Positions 20,415 to 33,189 of a DNA stretch of 64,000 bases are shown in pieces. The DNA comes from Taxillus chinensis (lineage: Eukaryota > Streptophyta > Magnoliopsida > Santalales > Loranthaceae). The stretch lies in the NCBI GenBank assembly GCA_023512835.1, contig CM042089.1:53873427-53937426 (forward strand), given 5' to 3'. The position numbers and the translations under genes are program-made. The notes below the pieces were generated by a model that had not been told where the DNA came from, ran no database searches, and saw only the letters and a list, made by a program, of their open reading frames with translations. How positions within the stretch are numbered: the first letter of the stretch is position 1; every line of letters begins with the position of its first letter.

Positions 20415-20860
20415 TGGTTGACCGTTGACCTGCCGACACTTCGACCCATTGACCCCGAAGCTCGAAGCCTCGAAGCCCCGAAGCTCGAAGCCCCAAAGTC
20501 CCGAACCTCGAAGCCTCGAAGCCCCGAAGCCTCGAAGCCCGAAGCTCGAAGCCCCGAAGTCCCGAAGATCGAAGCCTCGAAGCTCGAAGCCTCGAAGCCC
20601 CGAAGCTCGAAGCCCCAAAGTCCCGAAGCTCGAAGCCCCGAAGCCTCGAAGCCCCGTTGACCTGCTGATTTCTGACCTTCGACCCTTCGACCCTCGAAGC
20701 CTCGCTGCCGACACTTCGACGCCCGCGACCCTCGAAGCCTCGCTACGACGCCTTCGACCCGCGGCACCCGTACGCCTTCCACCTCCGACCCTTCGACCCT
20801 CGAAGCCTCGCTGTCGACACTCCGACCTGCCGACACTTCGAACCTCCGACCCTTTTTTTT
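20415..20860 (+). repeat. TCGA-rich minisatellite of the Tat LTR (copy C2)
   Basis: About 440 bp of GAAGCCTC, GAAGCTC and GAAGCCCC units, then CTTCGACCC units. It gives long open frames in several phases on both strands. None is a plausible gene. Confidence 0.85.
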
Positions 20861-22209
20861 GCCTTCGCTGATTTTTCTCGCTGGCTTATTTCTCTCCCTG
20901 TTTATTCACGGGGCTTGTTTTATGCGCTAGCCACCTAACAAAGAATCACTCACCAACCTGTCAATCACATGTGCTGCTAAAATACAAATTCAAAAAGGCA
21001 ATCATGAGCTCCCCTATTTCCCGCACAAGCTGTCCACCAGACAACATACAAAATCTGCAATTAAAAACGCTGCCTTCATAATAGAGCATTAAATGCAGCA
21101 ATTAATGATAATCCAGCCAAAAAATTTTCTGCAGCCCTTAAAATGCAGTCATCCATCCCTGCAAAAAAAAAAAGTGGGTTTTCATTGAAGAGAGCCATCA
21201 AAAAAAGAGAGAGCCATCATCGTGAAAAAAAACACACAGAGAGAGCCATCATCATGGGAAAAGAAACCTGCAAACCAGAGAGAGCAAAAAAAAACAGAGA
21301 GATACAGACAGAGGGCGACAATTCGTTAAAAAAGAAAAAAGAGGAAGAGGGAACCCTCCATCATTCCAGTGCAGAAAAAGAAAGAAAGAAAAAAAAGAGA
21401 GAGAGATCATTGAGAAAAAAGAAGAAAGAGATCATTGAAGAAGAAAGAAAGGAGAGAAACGCCCCAGCCTCATCTTCTCAGATTAAACGCCCAGGTTTTT
21501 CGCAATCAACATCACCCCTTCATCCTCTTTCCCTCCTCTCACGCCAGCTCTTTTTTTAGCAAGGAAAAACACAAAAAAAACAGCCCCAACTTCAGACACT
21601 TTTTTCTGCATGTTCGGCAAGCAAAAAACATAATGACACCAATCCCTTTCCAATCCCCTATTTCTCACGCCTACCCTCCTTATTTCCAGTCATCAAAAAA
21701 ACTCAAACCCAGAAAATACATCACTCCACTTTTCAAATACCAAGAAATCCCCCCTCACAAACCTCCCTGTCGATTTTGTTGGTTCTAAGCAAGTGATTAT
21801 CAGCGCCGATAGGAGTTCAAACAGAAGATTGGTGTTGCAAGCTTCAAAGTCGGTTCAGCCCTTATCTTTTCAATACTTTTTCGGTTTATTTGTATCTATA
21901 TTTGATGTAATTGTTTTTTTTTAGCATTTTTCTAATTTTCGTTTTTTAGCTTATCTATATTTGATGTAATTGCTTTTCAACCTTTTTCATTGTATTTTCC
22001 TGTATTTCTTCCTATGTGTATGTTGTAATATGTAAAGTATAGTAAAAAGAAAGGGAAAAAAAGAAGAAGGAGAGAGCAGAGGGAGAACATGAAAAAAAAA
22101 AAGAGAAAAAAAGAGTGATTTTCTTTTTCTTTTGTGAATGCCATAATCACACACTCCACGTTTTTATTTTCATGCATATGTTCCTAAATTGGCTTTAAGA
22201 TTTTGGGTT

Positions 22210-22560
22210 CACAAAACAAAAAAAAAGGGGAAAGAAAGAAAGGTTTCCAAAAAACAAAAAAAAACAACAACAAAAAACGTCTTCATGTTTAAAAAAAAAA
22301 AAAAAAAAAAGAAAAGAGAGGAAGAAAATCAAAGTTGGTACTTCAATTTGTAAAAGAAAAAATAAAAACAACAAACGACAAAACAAACAAAAAAAAACAA
22401 AAAAAACAAACAAAAAAAAAGGCCAAAATGTTTTTTTTACAAAACATAGAAAACAAAAAATGTATGTTTTCTAACCCGAAAAAAAAACAAAAACAAAAAC
22501 AAAAACAAAACAAACAAAACAAAATAAAACAAAAACAAAAAAGGGGGAAATAAAAACCAT
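22210..22560. repeat. A-rich AAAAC low-complexity segment
   Basis: Runs of AAAAC and AAAAACA near the LTR end. The related segment in D's 3' LTR is at 51520-51780. Confidence 0.85.
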
Positions 22561-23012
22561 TTTTTAGGTCTTCAATTTCAGTAAGTAAAACCAAAAAAGC
22601 CAATACCAATCCCTAAGATCTCATTCCCCACTTCACACAAAAACCCAAATTTTTAGGATTCCCTTTAGAAATTTAGGGTAAAGCAATTTTAACCATAAAC
22701 TTTGACAAATAACTTAGCCAAATATAAATCATAGACTTTTTAGGAAATTTAGTCTAGTCACAGCAGTATAAATACAAACCTCCTCCTCCTAAATTAGATA
22801 CCGAAAGGGCGCTGTAGGGGTGCTAATCCTTCCCTACACGTAACCAACTCCCGAACCCGTCTCTGATAACGCAGACCATACACTTAAAACTACTCAAAGT
22901 AGAGGGTATCCAACTGTACCCCAAAAACAGTTGGTGGCGACTCTAAAATTTCTCACCATTGGTTTAGTTTGAGCTCACCCTAAAAGGACCCGGACGAAAA
23001 CCAGTGATGACA

Positions 23013-23161
23013 AGGATGATCTAACTGACACCAAAATAACCTAGAACACATGTAAGGACTACGTCGATCAGGCGCCCTCCCTACAGTTTTCCAAGTCACA
23101 TGGAATCAATTAACCACCCCTCACTAACCTAGGTCCACTAGACCAGGCTTTGACACTAACT
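23013..23161 (-). other. Element B leader and decayed primer-binding site
   Basis: The complement of the initiator-Met primer site reads GCTTTGACACTAACTT (23147-23162). Element G has GCTCTGATACCAACTT, so this site has several changes. Confidence 0.8.
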
Positions 23162-24124
23162 TGTCACGCCCCCAAATTCCAACAAAACCTAGAACCAGGA
23201 ACATGACTTCCCCTTGCCCGCACCCGAAAGGTCAAGGGGTTGGTGACTAGCACCAATAGAGACTACACCGCGGGTGCTGTCTCAAATATGCAACCTTGTA
23301 CAGTCATACATCAAGGGTAATCCTGTACTTTCCCATACATCATTATGCATACAATAAGTCAAACAGTCATACAGACATCACATCACAAACAATATGCAAA
23401 TACAACTGTCCACGGACCCATGCCCGAGATACAAACATAATACAATACACAATACAGAATACAGTACTGTATCATACATCAGAGTAGTAGGCACATCCTC
23501 CTGGAAGAAAGTCCTCCACTAGTCTCGGGTCACACCTGAAAAAGGTAAACAACAAGTAGTGGTGAGCGACAAGCTCAGTAGGTGACCCCAACACTCCACA
23601 TCATGCAGACATACAAGTCTATACTACATGCTCTGTGTACTCGTGCACTGTGTAGTGTGCACAATCATCAGGACTCAGCCTACAAACAAACATCAGGACC
23701 TAGCCTGCCCACATAGGACAGCTTGTCTATGATCCTCAACAGGATCCCAGCTCAGGGCACTCAGCCTTACCACAACACTATATGCCCGGACACAGTCGCC
23801 ACACCGGCCTGCCATCGGCGCATATGCCTGCCACGGCACAGCGTAATATGCCCGGCCATAGTCGCCACACAGGCCTGCCATCGGCACATATGCCTGCCCT
23901 GTCAACCACATCGCACCATCGGTGCATCACGGTGAGAACCCAAACAAGTCACGGAGTCCATGCCCTAATACCTCACACCAACATACTAACATGAGTATGG
24001 TATGTCATTCTCAACATTTGCTTTAAAACTGTAGCCAGTCTTCACAAGTAAATCCTTAATCCTTGATTTATGAAGGAAGTACACATAGCAGCTATTTTCT
24101 TGATATCAAAAGTCTCAGCATTGG
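23162..24124 (-). repeat. Element B 5' LTR, first piece
   Basis: Begins TGTCACGCCCCC and matches 8951-9265 and G's LTR. It holds two copies of a roughly 70-bp ATATGCCCGGxCATAGTC-type unit (23780-23905). Cut at ATTGG (24120-24124) by element F and resumes at 33190. Confidence 0.9.
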
Positions 24125-24614
24125 TGTCACGCCCCGGATTTCCAACCCGAGGAAACCGGTACGTGACTCCCCTTTTACCCACACGGAGGGCAAAGGGGTT
24201 AGGATGCAAACCAAGAATATCACATTTTAAACATCCACAACATTCAAGAAAGTAATGTTCATTAAAAGCAATCCAAACCAATTTATTACAACAAAATCCT
24301 TTCCCCACTGGGGTTACATCAATTCCCATAAGAAAACAAAACATAAATGGAAGAGAGTAAAAATAATTATGGTCTTCCACCTTGGTGTATCCACTTAACG
24401 CCTGTAAGTCCCTGGAAAACAAACACAGTAGGAGGGGTGAGCCACAGCTCAGTAGGGATCATGTCTCCCCAACCCATCCCATGCTCCTAGCATCTACATG
24501 CCATGTGTACCAGTGCAGTGTCGTGTTACAATAATTTAACAGACATAATAACAACCACATCAACAATTACAATCTTCTACTGCCACACAGGCTAACAAAA
24601 CACATCTCAAGCAA

Positions 24615-24840
24615 GTAGTTTAACCGCCTCTTCAGGCCACTGATTTAACTACCTCTCAGGCAAAGTAGTTTAACCGCCTCTTCAGGCCACTGATTTAACT
24701 ACCTCTCAGGCAAAGTAGTTTAACCGCCTCTTCAGGCCACTGGTTTAACCGCCTCTCAGGCAAAGTAGTTTAACCGCCACTTCAGGCCACTGGTTTAACC
24801 GCCTCTCAGGCAAAGTAGTTTAACCGCCTCTTCAGGCCAG
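24615..24840 (-). repeat. 49-bp tandem repeat in element F 3' LTR
   Basis: About 4.6 copies of a unit containing AGTAGTTTAACCGCCTCTTC and TCTCAGGC. The 5' LTR has about 3.6 copies (31924-32100), so one unit was gained or lost between the sister LTRs. Confidence 0.85.
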
Positions 24841-25442
24841 ATAGCACAGTCATGCACACAACACACACCACAGTCACCCAAGCATAAAACCAAACACTTG
24901 GTGTGCACCCGTTCACAAGTGCACAATCCCAGCCATTCAGGCAATAGAGCAAACACCCAAAGATACATACATACACTAAATCACAAGTCCAGCCACACAG
25001 GCATATTACCAAACACGTAATGGGCATGTACACACAGCTATATTCACACGAGCTTTTCATCAAACATATAGCATGTAATCCACAGAATCACACCAAAATG
25101 CCATCGAAGGCCAACATCCATATAGGAGATCACACCTATATGGATTACATATATATGATATATATATATATATATATATATAAAACAGATATAACCCATA
25201 ATCTGCCCTAGAACACTAGGACAGAGGAGGGTTTAGGAAGAACAGAACCCCTACCTCAAGTAAAATGCAACAACACAAGAATGTCCCGATCCCACGTCGA
25301 ACGCCGTCCACCCACGAAGCACCGACCACCCACGCAAGACGCCCAACAAGCAACCAGGAGCTCTCCTTCCCTCTCTCTCTCTCTCTCTCTGCGACGCTGG
25401 TGGAGCAACAAACCCTAACCCTAAAACAGAGGGGCTTCTCCT

Positions 25443-25521
25443 CCTTATATAGACAACACAACATCAAAACGACGTAGTTTTGATTAAGTGAATCCCAGCA
25501 TCAAAACGACGTAGTTTTGAT
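25443..25521 (-). promoter_or_regulatory. Element F LTR promoter (3' copy)
   Basis: Minus-strand order: two palindromic ACGT modules (25500-25521, then 25463-25484), then the TATA box (CTATATAAGG, complement of 25443-25452). Same arrangement as in element A. Confidence 0.75.
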
Positions 25522-25953
25522 GGAACCAGCTATGACCTTTCCACATCCATACACACCAAAATATTCACAATTCCAACATGGTCCTTTGAGAAAAGATGAT
25601 TAGAATGACAAAACCAAGGTAACCATGCAAAAACATGCCTACACGCCAATTTGCACGTGAATTCCCCAATTCATGTGCAACTCCAAATGCACTCCAAATG
25701 CGCTCAAACTTCACCCCTAGCCTCCTTGCATCATGTAGAAGACAACCACACTTGCACGTGAATTGGACCCATTTCACGTGCACCTCACATACATGTCCGT
25801 TTGGCCTGAAACTTCTGTGGTAGATAGAGGACATCATTCTAAGCATCTTTCCTTTTGCACGTGAATTCATTGGAGTCCATTCACTAGGTCAAAATCTAGA
25901 AAAACTCTACTCGAAGGCAAAACCGTGACTAACTCAAGGTACGGGTCCTTACA

Positions 25954-26261
25954 TCCTCTCCCCTCTTAAGACTTTTCGTCCTCGAAAAGAAATGACATAC
26001 AAGGAAAACAAACACAAGCTACCCATTTGCCACCCCCCAAGCCACCACACCCAAATGGGTCTACACCGCACCCACACCCAAACAAAGTACCACCAAACCA
26101 TAACCACAATAATGCTAAACACATGTCCGCTCGTCACGAATACACTTTCAAACACATCACAAAAAGAAAACATGTCTTTAAAGACAACAATACACCAAAT
26201 CGTACACAACTAATACAAGAAAACACATCACTATCCCTTGGCCAACAGCCACCTCCCACGC
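25954..26261 (-). other. Element F polypurine tract and 3' untranslated region
   Basis: TCCTCTCCCCTCTTAAG (25954-25970) is the complement of the polypurine tract at the LTR edge. The remainder is non-coding and collinear with A at 7661-7983. Confidence 0.85.
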
Positions 26262-27545
26262 TTAAGATTGTTCGTCCTCGAACAAGTCTGGATGCTGCTC
26301 ACACATCACGGACTCACGTTCCCATGTCTCCTCCTCAATGCCACGGTGCTGCCACAGCACGCGAACCAAAGGAATAGCACTACCACGCAAAAGCTTCTCG
26401 CGCCGATCTAGGATATGGATAGGGGCCTCAACAACGGACATGTCATCCGCAATGTCCAATGTCCCCTAATCGATCACATGAGTGGGGTCAGGGTGATACT
26501 TCCGCAACTGGGACACGTGAAACACGTTGTGCACTCGATTCAACCGCGGTGGTAACGCTAAGCGGTAGGCCACAGGCCCTACACGATCCAGAATCTCAAA
26601 AGGACCAATAAACCGCCCAAACCGTCGATGTCCACGAAGTGGAGAAACACGAAGAAACACATGATCACCAACCGAAAACTCCAAAGGTCGCCGCCACTGA
26701 TCCGCATAAGATTTCTGCCGACTCTGAGCTGATAACAACCGCTGTCGAATCAACTTAACCTTCTCGGTAGCCTCTTGAACCAACTGTGGTCCCAAGAGAG
26801 CTGTCTCCCCCACCTCGGTCCAACACAAAGGTGATCGACATGGACGCCCATACAATGCCTCAAAAGGAGCCATCCCAATGGATGCCTGATAACTGTTATT
26901 GTAGGCAAACTCCACCAAAGGAAGGTGAGTTGCCCACGAACCCCCAAAATCTAACACACAGGCCCGTAACATGTCCTCCAACGTCTGATTCGTCCTCTCT
27001 GTCTGGCCGTCAGTCTCAGGGTGAAAGGCTGTACTCAAGTGAAGCTTGGTCCCCATAGCCTCCTGCAAACCTGCCCAAAAACGGGAAGTGAACCTCGAAT
27101 CTCGGTCAGAGACAACCGATGATGGTACCCCATGCAGTCTCACAATCTCGTTCATGTACAGCTGACTCAAGGTCCCAATAGAGTCCCGCTCGCGAACAGC
27201 CAGGAAATGGGCCGACTTTGTGAGTCGATCCATAATCACCCGAATCATATCTTTCCTCCCCGTGGTGGGTGGAAGACCAGTCACAAAATCCATCGCTATG
27301 TGGGCCCAGTTCCACTCCGCTATGGGCAATGGTCGTAACATACCCGCCGGCCGGCGATGCTCGGCCTTCACCTGGCGACACGTGAGGCACCGCGAAACAA
27401 AGGCAGCTACATCGCGTTTCATCCCAGGCCACCAAAAATGTGCCCGAAGCGCATGGTACATCTTCGTACCCCCTGGATGCACAACAACTCTAGATTGGTG
27501 AAACTCCCTCATCACCTCATTCCTGAGGGAAGAAGCCACTACCAA
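26262..27545 (-). pseudogene. Element F integrase and chromodomain
   Basis: A 359-codon open block (27545-26466) followed, after a stop near 26466, by the chromodomain-like tail (26459-26262; IPLVRVLWQHRGIEEETW, ending FEDEQS). Zinc domain FHQSRVVVHPGGTKMYHA to CLTCRQVKAEH. Catalytic motifs MDFVTGLPP, VSDRDSRF and GQTERTNQTLED are all intact. The GPFEILDRVGPVAYRL module follows. It is about as well preserved as A's. Confidence 0.9.
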
Positions 27546-29209
27546 CCGCCCCTAAAATGACAACTCATGCTCAGGACCCTCTGTCCAGTCCTCTGATAGC
27601 TCCCCAGCCTCAATACGGGCACGGAGAACCTCACACTCAATGTCACCCAACTGTTCCTCCCGGACACGCTGGTACAACTCAGGTACAATCACCAAAGGAC
27701 TCAGGACTGTCCCACTATCATGAATAACAGGCTGCAGCTGCAACATCGCCAACTGCTCCATCAGCTTCCACTCTCTCACGGCTACCTCAGCTTTCCCTTT
27801 TCTGCTCAACGCATCAGCCACAACATTACCCTTGCCCGGGGTATAGGCAAGAGTAAAGTCAAAGGTCTGCAAATACTCCACCCATCTCCTTTGCCTCAAA
27901 TTCAAGTCCTTCTGAGTAAAGATGTACTGAAGGCTCTTGTGATCTGAGAACACCACAAACGTCTCGCCCAAGAGGTAATGCTGCACACTCTTCAGGGCGA
28001 AGATGACAGCCGCTAACTCAAGGTCATGAGTAGGATAATTCTGCTCATGAGGCTTCAGCTGCCTTGACCCATAAGCGACAACACTATGCTCCTGCATAAG
28101 CACACACCCCAATCCAACCCTGGACGCATCGCAATATACCTCATATGGGGTATCCTCCCGAGGTAACCTCAACACCGGTGCAGTGGTCAAACGGGTTTTA
28201 AGAGTCTCAAACGCCTGCTGACACTTGTCAGTCCAATCAAACTTCACGCCCTTCCGAGTCAACGCTGTCATAGGAGCTGCCAAACGGGAGAACCCCTCGA
28301 CAAAACGACGATAGTACCCTGCCAAGCCAAGAAAACTACGGATCTCAAAAACGTTGGTTGGCCTCGCCCACAATGCCACGGCCTCAATCTTGGCTGGGTC
28401 CACCCTAACTCCCTCAGCTGACACCACATGGCCAAGAAAGTGAACCTCCTGCAGCCCAAAACTCACACTTGCTAAACTTAGCAAACAGTGCTGGTCCCTC
28501 AAGGTTTGCAACATTGTTGCCAAGTGCTCCACATGCTCCTTCTCGGTCTTGGAATACACCAAGATATCGTCGATAAACACCACCACGAACGAGTCTAAGT
28601 ATGGGGCAAAGACTTGGTTCATCAAATGCATGAACACCGCTGGCGCATTAGTGAGCCCGAAAGGCATCACGACCCACTCATAATGCCCATACCGCACCGA
28701 AAAGCCGTCTTAGGGATGTCCTCCTCCCTAACCCCGAGCTGGTGATACCCCGACCGTAAATCTATTTTGGAAAACCACCTGGGCCCCACTCAATTGGTCA
28801 AACAGGTCATCTATCCGAGGCAACAAGTACTTATTCTTCACAATCACCGAATTCACTTCCCGTAGTCGATGCGAGACGAAGTGTGCCATCAGCCTTCTTA
28901 GCAAAGAGCACCGGAGCACCCCAAGGTGAGGTACTCGGCCCGATATACCCTTGGCCCACCAACTCCTCGATTTGCCTCTGCAGGCTCCCTCGGCTCGGCT
29001 GGCCCCATACGATATGCTACTTGGGAAATCGGACCCGTCCCCGGCACCAACTCAATGGTGAACTCCACACTCCTCTTAGGTGGCAAACTCCTCAACTCCT
29101 CAGGAAAAACATCCCGAAATTGGTCCACCACGGCGGGCCACACCCTCTTCTCCGCCTTACCCTCCTCGACAAAGGTCGGGCTGCCAACCTGTGGGTAATG
29201 GCACCCCAC
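27546..29209 (-). pseudogene. Element F reverse transcriptase and RNase H, broken
   Basis: The downstream part (28697-27552) is one open block with [20 protein letters not shown], intact [10 protein letters not shown] (about 28545-28580), RNase [16 protein letters not shown] and [15 protein letters not shown]. The upstream part (29209-28700) carries frameshifts around YRKL and near 28730-28900. It lacks the filler patch seen in A and so serves as its empty-site comparison. Confidence 0.88.
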
Positions 29210-29640
29210 CGGTCCATCACCGGCCCGGCCCGACTCGCCTCACGGTCCCACTCCCCCTGCAGGGTGCAAGAGGTCCCTGCAAGTGTCACGAAGGATACAC
29301 GCCGCCGGTAACAGTCTATCTTGGCTTGGAAAGCCATAAGCCAATCCATACCCAAGATCAGGTCAAAAGTACGCAAGGGCATCACATGCAAGTCAAAACT
29401 CGGCTCCACCTCGCCTATGGTTAACACACGATCCACGACACACACGCCGTACCTCAATCATGCCTCCCACCTGGAGACTCCACAACTAGGGGCCTTGCGG
29501 CCTCCACACAAGCTAACCCCAAGCCATCAATAAGAAGCTCGGCGGCGAAGGAACACGATGCACCCGTATCAAAAAGAACGAAGCTAACGTACGGGAAATC
29601 AAGAGGGTACCTCTAACCACCGATGGTCCTGCTCCACCCT
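29210..29640 (-). pseudogene. Element F protease region, frameshifted
   Basis: The DTGAS active site is encoded near 29555-29575, but neighbouring frameshifts move it out of the adjoining open frames. The tail [20 protein letters not shown] (about 29320-29370) is clear. Confidence 0.8.
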
Positions 29641-31026
29641 CAGCTGGTGGGGGTGGTAGCTCAGCCTCCTCCTGGTACGTCGCCTCCAGCGCAAACACCC
29701 TTCCTTGGCCCGTGCCACTGGTCGGCTCACTCACCTGGACGATTCCCGCTAAAGTTGCCTCCGGCCTCGGTCTGCTGCCGCTCCTGGCCTCCCCTGGGGT
29801 CGGGTCCGACCGGATCCCTGCCCGGCGGCCTGCCACCGACGAGCTGGTCTCTCAACCGGTGCACGGAAGCTAGCATCACTCCTCACGCCGGATGCCATGC
29901 CCCCCGCTCCCCTGTTGCCACTCCTACAAACCCGGCGCAAATGGCCCTCTCGTCCACGGTTGTTGCATCTCCGGTCCTTCTTGGGGCACTCCCCTTTGAA
30001 GTGACCCTACTCTCCACACGAAGGACAGCTGCTAGGTAGACTCCCAGATGGACCACCCCTGTCTTCCGCCGCCAAAGGTGAACCTCCGGGGTTCACAGAT
30101 GTCGGACCCCGATCGCGAAAAGAACTGCTATCCCTCTCCTCCGTCTTGAGCCTCTTGGACCCTGTATCTCGATCAGGCCCACTCGCAATCGGCGACCCGG
30201 ATGGGCCCGCCTCCCATCATCCGGCTCTCTCTCGGCTACACGGGCCGTCTCCACGGCCTCAAGATAGGTCCTCAAGCGTAGAATTGCCACCCTCTGCCTA
30301 GGGGCTGGCCTAAGGCCCAAAGTGAACTTGTGGGCCTTAGGTCCTCCCCTTGCCACGGTCTCAGGAGCAAACCTACTCAAGCTCCGGAACTCCCGCTCAT
30401 ACTCAGGTACCGTCCTGGATCCCTGCTTCAAACTGCCAAATTCTTCCCTCTTCTGCCATCTCACTGATTCCGGGAAGAACTCATCATGGAAGAGTTGCAA
30501 GAACTCCTCCCAAAGCATGAGTTGCACCGCACGGCTCCCCGCGACACTCGTCCACCACTCCAAAGCATCCCCCTCGAGCAGCCGAGTTGCCAGTCGCACC
30601 TTGTCCTCTTCCCGGGGCAGGAGAAAGGAGAACACATGCTCGATCTGCCTCAACCACTGCTCAGCTACCACGGGATCTCCTTCCCCCTTAAATCGCGGAG
30701 GTTGTTCCTTTCGGAACCGTGTCACCACATCATCCTCTGCACGAGTTGGTACACCACCCAGCGAACTCTCACGCTCACGAGGCAGCTCTCCTACTGGTGG
30801 TGGTGGTGGTGGCACCACCTGCTGTGCTGCCATCTCACGGCGCACCTCCTCCCGAACGTCCTGCCGGAGTCCCTCCCGTAGCTCTCGTACCTCCACTGGA
30901 TGCCTTCTTGTAGCCGTGCGGGAACAACGCATGCCCTCCAACGGACGGTCCCGCACCCGGACCCTCATGGGCAGATGACTCATCGCCCATCGCCCCGGAC
31001 GCACGTGTCACTCTCCTCGGCGGCAT
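29641..31026 (-). pseudogene. Element F gag, broken
   Basis: The start ATG is at 31026 (MPPRRVTRASGAMGDESS). A frameshift near 30910 leads into REGLRQDVREEVRREMAAQQ, the proline run, the gag domain (RFKGEGDPVVAEQWL to FTLGLRPAPRQRVAIL), a second break near 30200 and the zinc-knuckle region (about 29930-30020). There the second Cys of the second knuckle appears as Arg (CNNRGREGH). Collinear with A's gag. Confidence 0.85.
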
Positions 31027-31434
31027 TCTTACTACACGAAGTAAGAAGCACAACGTCAAAACAATTTTATAATCTATCGCGTCACTACCTCTACCCCAAT
31101 GATCAATTCCACTATCACATGACATTACACACATAAATTGCATCAATCACACCGCACGATTCAAGTACACATTGCCAAACAAATCGAGTTGCACATTTCA
31201 CTTAATCATATGATTTTATCCACAGTTTAGCATACATTCACAGCAAATGCAACTAGTGCCCTAATGCCAATGCATGCAAATCCTACCACAAGACCGGACT
31301 ACCCTAAGTACACCTTGGAGGCTCAAAGAGGACCATGTTGATCAGGCATGTCCCTCCAGGCTCCTCCAAAGGACTTAGGATAACCAGGTCCGCCCACTAC
31401 CCTAGGCCAACTAGACCATGCTCTGATACCATAT
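31027..31434 (-). other. Element F leader and primer-binding site
   Basis: The complement of the initiator-Met primer site, GCTCTGATACCA (31420-31431), lies 3 bp from the 5' LTR. The leader lacks the MITE present in A. Confidence 0.9.
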
Positions 31435-33184
31435 TGTCACGCCCCGGATTTCCAACCCGAGGAAACCGGTACGTGACTCCCCTTTTACCCACACGGAGGG
31501 CAAAAGGGTTAGGATGCAAACCAAGAATATCACATTTTAAACATCCACAACATTCAAGAAAGTAATGTTCATTAAAAGCAATCCAAACCAGTTTATTACA
31601 ACAAAATCCTTTCCCCATTGGGGTTACATCAATTCCCATAAGAAAACAAAACATAAATGGAAGAGAGTAAAAATAATTATGGTCTTCCACCTTGGTGTAT
31701 CCACTTAACGCCTGTAAGTCCCTGGAAAACAAACACAGTAGGAGGGGTGAGCCACAGCTCAGTAGGGATCATGTCTCCCCAACCCATCCCATGCTCCTAG
31801 CATCTACATGCCATGTGTACCAGTGCAGTGTCGTGTTACAATAATTTCAACAGACATAATAACAACCACATCAACAATTACAATCTTCTACTGCCACACA
31901 GGCTAACAAAACACATCTCAAGCAAGTAGTTTAACCACCTCTTCAGGCCACTGATTTAACCGCCTCTCAGGCAAAGTAGTTTAACCGCCTCTTCAGGCCA
32001 CTGGTTTAACCGCCTCTCAGGCAAAGTAGTTTAACCGCCTCTTCGGGCCCTTGGTTTAATCGCCTCTCAGGCAAAGTAATTTAACCGCCTCTTCAGGCCA
32101 GATAGCACAATCATGCACACAACACACACCACATCACCCAAGCATAAAACCAAACACTTGGTGTGCACCCGTTCACAAGTGCACAATCCCATCCATTCAG
32201 GCAATAGAGCAAACACCCAGCATACATACATACTCTAAATCACAAGTCCAGCCACACAGGCATATTACCAAACACGTAATGGGCATGTACACACAGCTAT
32301 ATTCACACAGGCTTTTCATCAAACATATAGCATGTAATCCACAGAATCACACCGAAATGCCACTGAAGGCCAACATCCATATAGGAGATCACACCTATAT
32401 GGATTACATATATATATAACAGATATAACCCATAATCTGCCCTAGAACCCTAGGACAGAGGAGGGTTTAGGAAGAACAGAACCCCTACCTCAAGTAAAAC
32501 GCAACAACATAGCAATGTCCCAATCCCACGTCGAACGCCGTCCACCCACGAAGCACCGACCACCCACGCAACACGCCCGGCAGCAACCAGGAGCTCTCCT
32601 TCCCTCTCTCTCTCTCTCTGCGACGGCTGGTGGAGCAACAAACCCTAACCCTAAAACAGAGGGGCTTCTCCTCCTTATATAGACAACACAACATCAAAAT
32701 GACGTAGTTTTGATTAAGTGAATCCCAGCATCAAAACGACGTAGTTTTGATGGAACCAGCTATGACCTTTCCACATCCATACACACCAAAATATTCACAA
32801 TTCCAACATGGTCCTTTGAGAAAAGATGATTAGAATGACAAAACCAAGGTAACCATGCAAAAACATGCCTGCACGCCAATTTGCACGTGAATTCCCCAAT
32901 TCACGTGCAACTCCAAATGCACTCCAAATGCGCTCAAACTTCACCCCTAGCCTCCTTGCATCATGTAGAAGGCAACCACACTTGCACGTGAATTAGACCC
33001 ATTTCACGTGCACCTCACATACACGTCCGTTTGGCCTGAAACTTCTGTGGTAGATAGAGGACATCATTCTAAGCATCTTTCCTTTTGCACGTGAATTCAT
33101 TGGAGTCCATTCACTAGGTCAAAATCTAGAAAAACTCTACTCAGAAGGCAAAACTGTGACTAACTCAAGGTACGGGTCCTTACA
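31435..33184 (-). repeat. Element F 5' LTR
   Basis: 1,750 bp, same ends as the 3' LTR. Promoter modules at 32693-32714 (one base changed, AAAATGACG) and 32730-32751. The TA tract is reduced compared with the other LTR. Confidence 0.95.
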
Positions 33185-33189
33185 ATTGG

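Larger units (their letters stand above)
19929..23012 (+). repeat. Solo LTR of the Tat/Ogre family (C2)
   Basis: The 3,084-bp LTR begins TGTAGGACCCTATTTTGTCC and ends CCAGTGATGACA. It is flanked by perfect AGGAT duplications (19924-19928 and 23013-23017). Element G has the empty site (CTCCTAGGATGATCTAAC, near 61346). It is the most complete LTR of this family here, with the TCGA array at 20415-20850, purine tracts and an A-rich segment at 22200-22560. Loss of the internal part fits LTR-LTR recombination. Confidence 0.93.
24125..25953 (-). repeat. Element F 3' LTR
   Basis: 1,829 bp. On the plus strand it begins TGTCACGCCCCGGATTTCC and ends GGGTCCTTACA. It includes 49-bp tandem units (24615-24840), a TA microsatellite (25148-25181), a CT run, the TATA box (reverse, 25443-25452) and two promoter modules (25463-25484 and 25500-25521). 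Confidence 0.95.
24125..33184 (-). mobile_element. Element F: complete Tekay/Del-type retrotransposon
   Basis: A 9,060-bp element flanked by perfect ATTGG (24120-24124 and 33185-33189). G's uninterrupted LTR (GGCATTGGGTCTCC, near 62507) confirms the site. LTRs are 24125-25953 and 31435-33184. They differ at about 1-2% of compared positions, by one 49-bp repeat unit and by a TA microsatellite, so F is among the youngest insertions. The internal order is primer site, gag, protease, RT, RNase H, integrase, chromodomain, polypurine tract. It is a close relative of element A. Confidence 0.95.

Noticed and set aside
24615..24840. CRISPR-like regular repeats
   Set aside because: Plant LTR minisatellite with no unique spacers. 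The setting is nuclear retrotransposon DNA.
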